A stretch of DNA of 64,000 nt. It comes from UBA4744 sp963717135 (GTDB taxonomy: Bacteria > Actinomycetota > Acidimicrobiia > Spongiisociales > UBA4744). The stretch is from NCBI GenBank assembly GCA_963717135.1, contig CAVQVN010000004.1:177369-241368 (forward strand). Direction: 5' to 3'. The position numbers and the translations under genes were made by a program. The notes below the pieces were generated by a model. That model did no database searches. It was given only the letters and a program-made list of their open reading frames with translations, and was not told the DNA's origin. Positions 53,153-61,109 of the stretch are shown here, piece by piece. Position 1 is the first letter of the stretch; the number at the start of each line of letters is the position of its first letter.

Positions 53153-54847
53153 TTAGCCGTCGGCTCCGGTCCAGGTACCCACCCACACCGCCGCGTCTGC
53201 TTTGAACGTCCCAACTGCGAGGATCGTGGTGTTGAGTGTGGCGAGTCCCTGGATGGAGGCAGGCCCAAACGTCTCGGCATCGGATCGGCTGCGTGGGGTC
53301 CCACCGAAGAGAGCGTTTTCGTGGGGGTGCCGGGTCCAGGTGTTGCCTCCGTCCTGTGAGGTCCACACCCCTGCACTCGTGCCGCCTCCGGCAACGAGAT
53401 CACCTTCGGTTGTGGCGATGACCGCTTCCATGTCCGGCCCATCGCCGACGGTCGGGCGGGCGACCCGCCGCCAGTTGGTTCCGTCATCGGAGAGCCACAC
53501 GGCGGCCCGTTCGTTGAAGCGGAAGGGCGGGTGGCTGAATTCGGACCCCCACACGTCGCGACCCACTGCTACCAGACCCGATCCGTTGGCGGTCACATCG
53601 AACATGGTGACCCAACCGACCACTAACCCTCCGTTGTGTACCAGGGCAGGCCCGTTCTCCACCCTTGTCCAGGTCTCGGCGTCGGGGGAGGTCCACACCG
53701 CAGCCACGTTGTCCGTGAGGTGCTCGTCGCCGTCTGGGTTGTTGAGCGGAAGGGGCGTCCAGTCGTCGACGCCGAGGAACTCGAAACCTTCCTGACCCAC
53801 CGCCACGAAACCGGGTCCGCCGGCGGTGATGGCGTTCATGCTCTGTCGTATGGTGTCACCCCCAAACACTTCGTCGTCGGCCTGCACACGGCTCCACGAG
53901 ACGCCGTCGATTGACGTCCACACTGCCGCGTCGATATCGACATCGATCGGAAGGGCCGGATTGACGACATCACTCAACGTATCCAACCGTGCTATGGCGA
54001 ACGGTTCCGTTTGCTGATAGGCGTTGCCGACGGCGACAAACCTGGAGTTGCTGAAGGTCACGTCGGTCATCACCAGGCGGCCGTTCTCCGCCGACAAGGC
54101 GGCATCATGGGGGACTCTCGTCCAGTTGAACCCATCGTCGGAGCGCCACACCGCGGCGTGGGACTCCGAACTTCGGAACGTTCGACTGTTTGTGTCCGAG
54201 CTGTCCGCGGCATCCCCCTCGAACCCCACCGCCACGAACCCCGACTCATACGCAACCACGCTAAGCATCCGCTGATACCCGGCACCTCCGAACACTTCCT
54301 CGTCGTGGGCCACCCGACTCCAGGTGACACCGTCGGGCGTGTACCAGACCGCAGCATCATCATCCCCGCCCGAGCTGTCGAACCCGACAGCGACCGCCAC
54401 ACCAGCGCCCACCGCAACATCCGTCATGCTTTGCAGACCATCGCCGCCAAACACACTCGGATCGGCGATCCGGGTCCATACCATCGGCGCAATCGCGGTT
54501 GTCCCCTCAACCGCTGCTTCTTCGTTGGCACCTGTCGTTGATGTTGTCGACGCTTCCACTGTGGTCGACGTTGCCGGATCAGCGACAGAGGTCACTTGCG
54601 TTACCTCGGGGTCCACCGGTGTGATCACCCGTGATGCCAGCAAGGCCGCCCCACCGATGACGACCAGCACCGCGGCCCCAGCCGCCAGAGCAGCCACCCA
54701 CCGGCGCCGGAACCTATCAGGCGGTCTCTGGTCGAACGAAGAGGCGGCATCCCCACCCGACGCCCGTTCAACGATCTCGTCGAGTTCAAACCGCGGCGGT
54801 GACACCGACAGGAGATAATCCCGCAACTGGTCCTGTAGATCAGACAT
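53153..54847 (-). CDS. Single-pass membrane protein with Asp-box propeller ectodomain, cassette B (putative anti-sigma)
   Basis: 564 aa. Cytoplasmic residues 1-49 (MSDLQDQLRDYLLSVSPPRF, LDEIVERASGG), membrane helix at about 50-72, then a Thr/Ser/Glu linker to about 115 and a long propeller. The repeats carry AAVWxSxDGxxWxRV, for example DGVTWSRVAHDEEVFGG, DGFNWTRVPHDAALS and GGNTWTRHPHENALFGG, with GFVAVG between. It overlaps the end of the sigma gene by 8 bases, so the two are coupled. The same logic as cassette A points to an anti-sigma with an outside sensor. Sialidase activity is unlikely because catalytic residues of sialidases are not evident. Confidence 0.75.
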   Translation of the reverse strand: MSDLQDQLRDYLLSVSPPRFELDEIVERASGGDAASSFDQRPPDRFRRRWVAALAAGAAVLVVIGGAALLASRVITPVDPEVTQVTSVADPATSTTVEASTTSTTGANEEAAVEGTTAIAPMVWTRIADPSVFGGDGLQSMTDVAVGAGVAVAVGFDSSGGDDDAAVWYTPDGVTWSRVAHDEEVFGGAGYQRMLSVVAYESGFVAVGFEGDAADSSDTNSRTFRSSESHAAVWRSDDGFNWTRVPHDAALSAENGRLVMTDVTFSNSRFVAVGNAYQQTEPFAIARLDTLSDVVNPALPIDVDIDAAVWTSIDGVSWSRVQADDEVFGGDTIRQSMNAITAGGPGFVAVGQEGFEFLGVDDWTPLPLNNPDGDEHLTDNVAAVWTSPDAETWTRVENGPALVHNGGLVVGWVTMFDVTANGSGLVAVGRDVWGSEFSHPPFRFNERAAVWLSDDGTNWRRVARPTVGDGPDMEAVIATTEGDLVAGGGTSAGVWTSQDGGNTWTRHPHENALFGGTPRSRSDAETFGPASIQGLATLNTTILAVGTFKADAAVWVGTWTGADG

Positions 54848-55334
54848 CGACCACCACCCCCAAAGACCGGCGGAGCTTGCTCAGCCCCCGATCGACATAA
54901 CTCTGAACGGTTCCTTTCGCCACACCCAACAGATCGGCGACCTCCTGATACGAATAGCCGAGGCCCTCGACCAGAAACACCGCCACCCTCTGCCGCTCTG
55001 ACAGTCGCTCCAACGCCTTCGGTAGACCAGGCTCCATGTCGGACGGATTCGAGATTGGTTCAGGCAAAACCGGCGGCCTGCGGAACTGTCTGCGTCGGTC
55101 ACGTTGCGCTATTCGTGTCCCAACCCGGTACACATATCCGCCGGGATTGTCCATGACTCTGATCCGATCCCAATGCTCCCAGGCATAAGCCAAAGAATCC
55201 GCTGCAGCCTCGGTACCCCGGTCCGGGCCGTACCCGGCAATCAGGGCGAATCGAAGACGGTCCTGCACCTCATCCATGAACACCGAAAACCCGTCGACTT
55301 CCGGGCGGCTAATCACCACTCCTGCTCCGAACAT
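54840..55334 (-). CDS. ECF-like RNA polymerase sigma factor, cassette B
   Basis: 164 aa from ATG 55334 (MFGAGVVISRPEVDGFSVFM); the frame is open to 55529, but the added part is not sigma-like. Region 2 is VFMDEVQDRLRFALIAGYG and HWDRIRVMDNPGGYVYRVGT; region 4 is KALERLSERQRVAVFLVEGL and QEVADLLGVAKGTVQSYVDR. The usual region 2.3-2.4 core is short. It would direct polymerase to a small regulon, perhaps the cassette itself. It is intact, unlike its paralogue A, so B could also serve A's targets. Confidence 0.8.
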   Translation of the reverse strand: MFGAGVVISRPEVDGFSVFMDEVQDRLRFALIAGYGPDRGTEAAADSLAYAWEHWDRIRVMDNPGGYVYRVGTRIAQRDRRRQFRRPPVLPEPISNPSDMEPGLPKALERLSERQRVAVFLVEGLGYSYQEVADLLGVAKGTVQSYVDRGLSKLRRSLGVVVDV

Positions 55335-55626
55335 CTCAACCAAGAAGGGAACGACACCACGATTCGTAAGGCACACCAGTCCAGATCGCCCCATCTGTCC
55401 AACCTGCACCCACCCACCCGCCGCGCTGCAGCCACAACAACAGTGACGATCCAAACACGCATGAAGGCACCACCCCACTGCGCCAACACGATCATCGTCT
55501 CCCAAACGTGATCCCACCACAAGAGGCACCCGCTAATCCATTAGGTCCGTCGTCCACAACAACACACATCGAGCGGGATCATCCACCGTCTGCAAAACGG
55601 TCACCCAGCCACGCCATGGTCGGTAT

Positions 55627-55684
55627 TCTCCAGCCGCCGCACCGGCCAGCCACCCCACCGTCGAAACCGGGCTGGCGGTTTCTG
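55627..55684 (+). repeat. X repeat, copy 2 (left arm short)
   Basis: CACCGGCCAGCC to GTCGAAACCGGGCTGGCGGT and TTCTG match X; CCAGCC pairs with GGCTGG. The left CCCGGTTTC arm is missing. Hairpin H2 begins seven bases later. The interval 55335-55836 holds the sigma-B leader, this repeat, H2 and a fragment of the YHAG ORF; no complete gene. Confidence 0.65.
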
Positions 55685-55691
55685 TGCCTGA

Positions 55692-55738
55692 CGAGTTTTT
55701 CTAAGTACTTCTATACCTATTCCTGTTCGTAAAACTCG
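55692..55738 (+). repeat. H hairpin, copy 2
   Basis: CGAGTTTT (55692-55699) pairs with AAAACTCG (55731-55738); the loop TCTAAGTACTTCTATACC keeps the H signature. Compared with copy 1, CGGAT:ATCCG has become CGAGT:ACTCG, a compensated change. It runs into NSEDQGAGYYHAG coding remnants. Confidence 0.72.
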
Positions 55739-55836
55739 GAGGACCAGGGAGCGGGGTACTACCACGCCGGGATGACGGACGGTAGTGGGCTGGTGGGCGG
55801 GTAGGTGACGGTGACTCGGGAGGTAGCCTGCCCTCG

Positions 55837-56061
55837 ATGGACACCAGCCGGTCATTCAACAACTACCCCGAAACGATGACCTCCGAGCAGGTCGGGGAAC
55901 TCCTCGACCATCCGGCCACGGTCATTCTCATGTGGGTGCGGGAGGGCAGGTTCCCCGCCTACAAGGAACCAAGTTCGCAGCGGTGGTGGTTCGATCGAGA
56001 TGAGATGATCGACTGGGTACGGCAGCATCGGGTCGTACCGGAAACCTCAGACAGGGAATAA
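55837..56061 (+). CDS. Excisionase-like HTH protein
   Basis: 74 aa from ATG 55837 (MDTSRSFNNYPETMTSEQVG). MTSEQVGELLDHPATVILMW is a helix-turn-helix, and REGRFPAYKEPSSQRWWFDR then EMIDWVRQHR is the wing of the MerR/excisionase superfamily. It could direct excision of the island or repress transcription. It is the intact paralogue of the interrupted gene at 49296. Confidence 0.75.
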   Translation: MDTSRSFNNYPETMTSEQVGELLDHPATVILMWVREGRFPAYKEPSSQRWWFDRDEMIDWVRQHRVVPETSDRE

Positions 56062-56090
56062 CGTCACCGCCTCCGGCTAGAACTCGGCCC

Positions 56091-56310
56091 GTGTCTTGTG
56101 TTCCGATCCCCGACTCGCACCGGCAGATCCTCGACCTGCTCCGAGACGGTCCCCGCCGACAATCCGACCTGGAACAACGAACAGGTGCTCGATCTGACCG
56201 GGCCGGTTGGCGAGTTACGGGAGTGGGGGTGGGTGTTCGGCGACCTGGAACTTTCCGGGGTTGGGTGGTATCACGCCGGTCACCGGGCGGGCGGCATCCT
56301 TCATTCGTGA
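56091..56310 (+). pseudogene. WGWVFG/YHAG small ORF, frameshifted
   Basis: GTG 56091 opens MSCVPIPDSHRQILDLLRDG then PRRQSDLEQ. At about 56178 the frame slips to EQVLDLTGPVGELREWGWVF then GDLELSGVGWYHAGHRAGG, ending at 56310. The parts match the intact 51502 protein in order, so this is a decayed or mis-sequenced copy. Confidence 0.6.
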
Positions 56311-56319
56311 ACTCCGCCT

Positions 56320-56394
56320 CGCCTCACTCCGGTTTGCCCCGGTCGCCCCACCTGCCAGCCGCCCGACCGTCGAAACCGGGCTGGCGATTCCTGC
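56320..56394 (+). repeat. X repeat, copy 3
   Basis: CTCCGGTTTG pairs with GAAACCGG and CGGTCG with CGACCG inside; the right end is GGGCTGGCGATTCCTG. It stands between the 56091 ORF and the cupin gene. Confidence 0.75.
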
Positions 56395-56418
56395 ACGGCT
56401 GCGCCCGTCCGAGTGTTG

Positions 56419-56823
56419 CTAAACACTCACCGGGCCAACTGGCGCTGTCGGCACCCACGGCCCCTCGAAGAGGGTCGCCTCACCATCGCCAGGCCAGGGC
56501 GGCATTGTGATACACAGAAACCGCAGCGGTTCCACCCCAACGCAGCGGTACTGAAAGGCAGTGCCGACCGGAATGTCGATGGAGACACCCGGCTCCAGAA
56601 CGGTCACATCTTCCCCGCTCTCGTCCCGACGCCAAATCTCCCCCTCACCGGACAGAACGTGCCAGAACTCGCTCACCGTGGCATGAACGGTCGCCCGGTT
56701 CACCTGGCCCGGCGGGACGGTGGAATGAATCATGTTGCCGGTTGCGCCCTCCATCAGGTAGCGGATCTCCGCCCCGGCGGGGGATCGGGCATCGGGGTTC
56801 TCGGGAAGCAGGCGGGTCTGCAT
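56419..56823 (-). CDS. Cupin-domain protein
   Basis: 134 aa from ATG 56823, with GAAGGAG on the coding strand 6 bases upstream. It is a single cupin barrel: VPPGQVNRATVHATVSEFWH-VLSGEGEIW is motif 1 (with a His in VHATVSEFWHV) and PGVSIDIPVGTAFQYRCVG is motif 2. The classical two-His-Glu set is incomplete, so metal binding is uncertain. A small-molecule isomerase or sensor role is possible. It lies between X3 and X4. Confidence 0.75.
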   Translation of the reverse strand: MQTRLLPENPDARSPAGAEIRYLMEGATGNMIHSTVPPGQVNRATVHATVSEFWHVLSGEGEIWRRDESGEDVTVLEPGVSIDIPVGTAFQYRCVGVEPLRFLCITMPPWPGDGEATLFEGPWVPTAPVGPVSV

Positions 56824-56914
56824 GGGCGCTCCTTCGGGGGTCATCGACAGCCACTATGCGAGGCCGCCGGTGTGCTGTCTAGGGTAGAAGTGCCCGCCAG
56901 GAAGGCACAACACC

Positions 56915-56990
56915 GAGCGACCCTCACCCCGGTTTCCCCGGCACGCCACACCAGCTGACCGACACTCGAATACCAGGCTGGCGATTGCTG
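56915..56990 (+). repeat. X repeat, copy 4
   Basis: AGCGACCCTCACCCCGGTTT at the left and CCAGGCTGGCGATTGCTGG at the right. CCAGC (56951-56955) pairs with GCTGG; the outer pairing is weaker than in copies 3 and 6. It separates the cupin and lipoprotein genes. Confidence 0.7.
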
Positions 56991-57065
56991 GTGTGGATCC
57001 GCCGGGGATTTCGCAGTCGACCTAGTCTGAGGGTGCTCGGGCACAACGCTGCGAAAGGACCTTTC

Positions 57066-57527
57066 ATGAGGCTGAGAATCGCAACCGCCTGTGTCGCCCT
57101 GCTCGTTCTTACGTCTTGCGGAGGCAGCAACGGGAGCGACAGCAACGGGAGTGGCACCAGCACCGACACCGGTGCAACAAGTACCGCCGACATCGACGTC
57201 TGTGCGCTCCTCAGCGACGAGGAGATCACTGCCGCCATAGGCAGCGCACCGGCGTCGGAGCCAACCGAGCCTGCCGGTCCGTTGACAGGATGCAAATGGG
57301 GTCCCGGTCTCCTGTACGTCCAGATAGCCCCGTCCGCCACTTTGGTCACCGCACCCACCGAGACCGACTGCCCATCAGCAGGAATCGGGGACGAATCGGC
57401 GATGTGCCCAGGGTCGGTCAAATTCCTCACCAACGGGATCCGAGCGACCATCTCGACCATCGAAGATCTCACAGAAGACCAACTGCTTGCTGTCGCCACG
57501 ACGCTGCTCCCCAAGCTCCAGGATTGA
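57066..57527 (+). CDS. Small lipoprotein (DUF3558-like)
   Basis: 153 aa from ATG 57066, with AAAGGACC upstream. The signal peptide ends in the lipobox VLTSCGG (Cys about 18). A Gly/Ser/Thr linker precedes a domain with VCALLSDEEITAAIGSAP, LTGCKWGP and ESAMCPGSVKFL, a pattern like the DUF3558/sensor lipoproteins of Actinobacteria that start 'DxC-x-L-L'. Four cysteines beyond the lipobox could form two disulfides. It is flanked by X4 and X5. Confidence 0.7.
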   Translation: MRLRIATACVALLVLTSCGGSNGSDSNGSGTSTDTGATSTADIDVCALLSDEEITAAIGSAPASEPTEPAGPLTGCKWGPGLLYVQIAPSATLVTAPTETDCPSAGIGDESAMCPGSVKFLTNGIRATISTIEDLTEDQLLAVATTLLPKLQD

Positions 57528-57572
57528 ACCGGGCGACCAAAACCCCATCTGCACGACGCGACTCCCGCCACT

Positions 57573-57651
57573 CAGCGACCCTCCTGCCGGTTTGCCCCAA
57601 CGCCGGAGTCGCAGGACCGCCGCCGAGCTGAACGGCTGGTGGGGATTTCTG
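57573..57651 (+). repeat. X repeat, copy 5
   Basis: AGCGACCCTCCTGCCGGTTT at the left and GGCTGGTGGGGATTTCTG at the right. It follows the lipoprotein stop and runs straight into hairpin H3. Confidence 0.65.
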
Positions 57652-57658
57652 CGATGGC

Positions 57659-57721
57659 AGCTCCAAAGAGTTTCACTAGTACTCCTCTATCGATTCTTCT
57701 TAGGAAAGAATCATCAGAGCT
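57659..57721 (+). repeat. H hairpin, copy 3, with YHAG-family remnant after it
   Basis: AGCTC (57659-57663) and GAGCT (57717-57721) form the outer stem, TTTC with GAAA an inner one. The loop AGTACTCCTCTATCGATTCT keeps the H signature. The following GAACTGACGGGGC to GTGGGTGGCTGGTCGG is a decayed copy of the 3' end of the 51502 ORF. Confidence 0.6.
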
Positions 57722-57865
57722 GGCCGAACTGACGGGGCGAAGCAATACGCTGGAACCGTGGTGGGTGGCTGGTCGGCAGGCAGCATGAGCGCTGGCGCGG
57801 AACAGACTTCGGCAGTTCGACTTGAAGAATCAAGGGTACCGTCGTGCCACGGTCACAGTACCTAC

Positions 57866-58881
57866 CTACGGGAGCCAAATCACAGCCATGGACCTACTCC
57901 CCGGACCAAAGAGCACTCCGGTGATCACACCGGCGTTGTTGATGTCGGTTGCCCCCGCGTGGGTGTAGCCATCCGGCATGGGAAGGACGGTGACATCACC
58001 GTTCCGATCTACGACGACGGGGGCGGGGCCCATGGGTGGGTCGAAGATCCGACCGACCATCGTGCCTGCGTTGTTGATGGCCTCCAGCCCGATGTCCTCG
58101 AACGCTGTCACCCCCGTGGCGGAATCCCATCTGTAACTGGTCCATTCCGTGAAGGTCCCCGGACCAGCCGTGATCCCGACCTGGTAGACGACCTGCCCAC
58201 GGTCGTTGATGCCGCCCAGTTCGGGCCTCACCGCCGGGTATCCAGGGGTCATGTCGAAGGCAGCGATGTCAGTGAGGTGCCCGTCGTGCTCCCGGATGAC
58301 GACGTGAGCAGCCCCCGGCGAGGGTAGCGAGGGATCCCAGGCGTTCGATGAGATGCCGAGGATCTGTCCCCGGTTGTTGATGTCACCTGCATTGCCAACA
58401 TTGTCCAGCGACTGATAGCCGCCGTGTTTGTCCCACTGGTGGGCGGGAGTTCGCCGGTAACTACCACCCCTGCGTTGTTGATCGCAATCGGCGGCGTCAG
58501 CCACCAGGTGAGCGGCGTCACCGCGAACCCGTCCGAGCGAGGATTCGGCTCGACCAGGAACGGCTGAAACAGACCTAGGGCAATAATCTGGCCGCGGTTG
58601 TTTATGTCGAGGGCCTGGCTCCACAGGGTCGGGTCCCATCCCAGCGCCAGATGAAGGTTGGCAATCCCCTCCTTCGCGTCCCAAACGAACGCGCGCTGGT
58701 ATCCGGGAGGAGGCAAGGCGATCGATCCGACCACCTGACCCCGGTCGTTGATCGCATTGGCGTACCCTTCGCCGATCTCAACAAGGGTGTAGGAATCGCT
58801 ACCCGCCTCAGCCGCCAAGGGAACCGACATCAGTACGAGAGCGAAGACGACAAGGAAACAGAATCGGGTTCCGCTACGCAT
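57866..58881 (-). CDS. Exported HAF-type repeat protein (single frameshift)
   Basis: From ATG 58881 a signal peptide (FCFLVVFALVLMSVPLAAEA) leads to repeats of the form INDRGQVVG / INNAGVVV about every 45-60 residues, as in extracellular HAF-repeat proteins. At about 58445 the frame breaks after VVTGEL; the other frame continues AHQWDKHGGYQSLDNVGNAG and further repeats (INNRGQILG, INDRGQVVY, INNAGTMVG, INNAGVITG) to 57866. The joined product is about 338 aa. Function is unknown, probably an adhesive or propeller-like surface protein. It lies between X5 and X6 and shares its leader with the cassette-A exported protein. Confidence 0.7.
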
Positions 58882-58889
58882 AACACGCC

Positions 58890-58916
58890 TTCTTTCCCGA
58901 CCCGTTGCAGGTCGGA
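58890..58916 (-). promoter_or_regulatory. Hairpin leader before the HAF-repeat gene
   Basis: On the coding strand CCGACCTGCAACGGGTCGG forms a stem directly before GGGAAAGAAGGCGTGTTATG. It parallels the cassette-A leader with a changed, still complementary stem. Confidence 0.5.
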
Positions 58917-59009
58917 ACACCCCCCTCCACCCCAATTAGACACCCACGCCGACCGGCTGCCTACACCCCAAAGGTTTCCAGCGGTGCAGAAACCGCCCTC
59001 ACCGCTACC

Positions 59010-59087
59010 AGCGACCCTCATCCCGGCTGCCCCTGGTCGCCACAGCGGCCAGCCGCCCGACCGTCGGAAAAGGGCCGGGGATTTCTG
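59010..59087 (+). repeat. X repeat, copy 6
   Basis: AGCGACCCTCATCCCGGCTG at the left and GGGCCGGGGATTTCTGTG at the right. Here ATCCCGGC pairs with GCCGGGGAT, replacing the CCCGGTTTC:GAAACCGGG pair of the consensus, and GGTCG pairs with CGACC. It stands between the HAF gene and the esterase gene. Confidence 0.72.
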
Positions 59088-59238
59088 TGTCGGGACGCTC
59101 CGATTCCACCACCCCATCCTCCCTGCCGGTTATGAGCGGGGTGACGTTAGGACTTCCGGCCCTTGTACTAACCCTGGCTAGTCCTAACACTGGAAGGCGG
59201 GGAGGGTCCTGTGGTGACTGTTCTGCGGGAGGTTTCTG

Positions 59239-60282
59239 ATGAGAGACCGGGCGATACTCTTTCTGGCGTTGGCGGCGTTAGCGGCGGCGGCCTGTGGGGG
59301 CGGGGCGACGACCACAACTGAAGGACCAGATGAGTCTGCGACATCGACGACCACGACACAATCCGACACGACCACATCTGCGCCGACATCGACGACCACA
59401 ACCAGCGCTGATGCGGCGTTCACCAGGATGGAGGACCTCACCTATCTGATGGTCGAGGGGGAGGCGTTCGAGGGGGACATCTATGTGCCGGAGGGTGAGG
59501 GGCCATGGCCGGTCGTTGTCATGTTCCACGGCAATCCCGGCAGCAAGGACAGCCACTATACGACCGTTGTTGCCGAGGCAGCCGCAGCCGCCGGGATGTA
59601 TGTGTTTGTACCGACCTGGCTGACGGGGTTTGAACTTTTTCAAGTAACCGTGGAGATGTTCGACTTCTTGTATGCAGCAGCCAATTGTGCAGTGGCGTAT
59701 GCCCAACCCGACCCGGATGTTTCGCTGCCTGTGGTCGTCTACGGATTCTCTGCGGGGGCAGGACCGGCATCCCTGGCGGCACTCGACCCTGCCAGCGAGC
59801 CGATCCCCGGCTGCGTCGCCGAGAATCCACCTGCTCCGATCACCGGAGCGGTTCTCGGTGACACCGAGTACTTCATGCACTCATCGTTCTGGGACGGAGC
59901 GTTCGCTGCCGATCTCGAAGCAATGCAGGCCAGGGTTGCGAAAACTGTCGATCCGAGCTTTTGGCCGACCGATATGGAGACACGGTTCTTCCTTTGGTTC
60001 GCCGATGACGGCACCGCACCGCGGGGGTTCGGCGATCCGTGGGATGAGACGGGTTGGCTGGCGCAAAGGGACCCTGACGGATCGATTCGAGACGACCTTG
60101 ACCGTCTCGGCCAACTCGACGACGGAGTCATCAGCTTCATCGACGAAGCGCAGTTCATGGCACTACGTCTTGAGGAAGCGGGGATCGAGGTGACACTCGA
60201 CAATTATCCGGGTGGACACACCCCCGCCGACAAGGTGCCCGAACTCGTTGGCTACCTTACAGACGCAGCCGCCATCGACTGA
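59239..60282 (+). CDS. Alpha/beta-hydrolase lipoprotein (esterase-like)
   Basis: 347 aa. The signal peptide ends in a lipobox LAALAAAACGGG (Cys about 17) and a long Thr/Ser linker to about residue 55. The hydrolase domain has VVVMFHGNPGSKDS (oxyanion region), VVVYGFSAGAGPASLAAL (nucleophile Ser, about 178) and a C-terminal YPGGHTPADKVPEL (His). The acid residue is likely in FADDGTAPRGFGDP. It would act on esters or similar substrates outside the cell. It is flanked by X6 and X7. Confidence 0.8.
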   Translation: MRDRAILFLALAALAAAACGGGATTTTEGPDESATSTTTTQSDTTTSAPTSTTTTSADAAFTRMEDLTYLMVEGEAFEGDIYVPEGEGPWPVVVMFHGNPGSKDSHYTTVVAEAAAAAGMYVFVPTWLTGFELFQVTVEMFDFLYAAANCAVAYAQPDPDVSLPVVVYGFSAGAGPASLAALDPASEPIPGCVAENPPAPITGAVLGDTEYFMHSSFWDGAFAADLEAMQARVAKTVDPSFWPTDMETRFFLWFADDGTAPRGFGDPWDETGWLAQRDPDGSIRDDLDRLGQLDDGVISFIDEAQFMALRLEEAGIEVTLDNYPGGHTPADKVPELVGYLTDAAAID

Positions 60283-60360
60283 ATGAACAGCCCACTCACA
60301 CCCGCCCACGTCGGCACATATCGAACGGCCTGATCCCGAAGAACCACCCCGCCGCCACCC

Positions 60361-60437
60361 GGCGACCCTCCCGCAGCCTTGCCCTATCGCCGGAGACGAC
60401 AGACTGCCGCCGAGCGAAACGACGCTGGCGATTTCTG
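60361..60437 (+). repeat. X repeat, copy 7
   Basis: GGCGACCCTCCCGCAGCCTT at the left and ACGCTGGCGATTTCTGCC at the right; inner pairing is weak. It follows the esterase gene. The 375 bp to 60812 hold no gene; CTCAGCGACCGATTCCGGTT near 60749 may be a truncated further copy. Confidence 0.6.
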
Positions 60438-60812
60438 CCCTGGCGGGGACTATTGGGTCATCCCGGTGGCCGCAATGGGTCATCGTCGACGGGCGACCTG
60501 CCGGGGCAGCGGATTCCGCCCTACCGCTAGGAATCGGGACCAAAACGGCATACCGGGACCTCTAGCTTTACATATCGCAATTATGGGACAGCTCGCTAAC
60601 GCTGTTACCTGGCTGTTTCCAGTTATTAGGCGGTCATCTGGCTACCCACGGTGGCATTCCTGCCGGTGTCGGTAAAAACGGCGGCTGCGCCGACCTCCAC
60701 TATCGCCATCCGCAACTCCCCCAAAAAACACCGGGACACCGACCTTCGCTCAGCGACCGATTCCGGTTCCGGCACCCCGACGACCCTGTTACCGGGGCCG
60801 CACGGGGCAGGG

Positions 60813-61109
60813 TCAGTGCGGGAAGCGCTGTTTCCTGACCGCTACTCGGCGCAGACCTTCGAGTTCCCCATCCGTGATTGGGAGGACCTCCGCGAGCGCC
60901 TCCACGACCGCATCCGACGGCACCCGCCGTCCATTCGAGATGAGCACCAGATGCGAGTGCGAAACCCCGGTACGGCGGCCTATCTCCCGCCATGAGAGAC
61001 CCGTCGCTTCCTTGGCGTCACGGACCGCATGGGCAAGGTGCGGGGCGAGCCAGCGCTGCGGTTGCCTCCGGGTACGTTGGTTGCCTACGGGTGGCTCATC
61101 AGTGTCCAT
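60813..61109 (-). CDS. XRE-type helix-turn-helix regulator
   Basis: 98 aa starting MDTDEPPVGNQRTRRQPQRW. The five-helix HTH core is HAVRDAKEATGLSWREIGRR, TGVSHSHLVLISNGRRVPSD and AVVEALAEVLPITDGELEGL. Lying next to the integrase, it may control the island's integration or excision genes. The basic N-terminus could extend DNA contacts. Confidence 0.75.
   Translation of the reverse strand: MDTDEPPVGNQRTRRQPQRWLAPHLAHAVRDAKEATGLSWREIGRRTGVSHSHLVLISNGRRVPSDAVVEALAEVLPITDGELEGLRRVAVRKQRFPH

Noticed and set aside
44915..54847. Sialidase function for the propeller proteins
   Set aside because: Asp-box repeats are structural and occur in many propellers; the catalytic Arg triad and Tyr/Glu pair of sialidases could not be found.
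55627..60437. Classical integron with attC sites
   Set aside because: The repeats lack GTTRRRY and RYYYAAC boxes, and the only tyrosine recombinase is of the tRNA-island type without the IntI-specific helix. I keep 'cassette-like array' as an open idea only.
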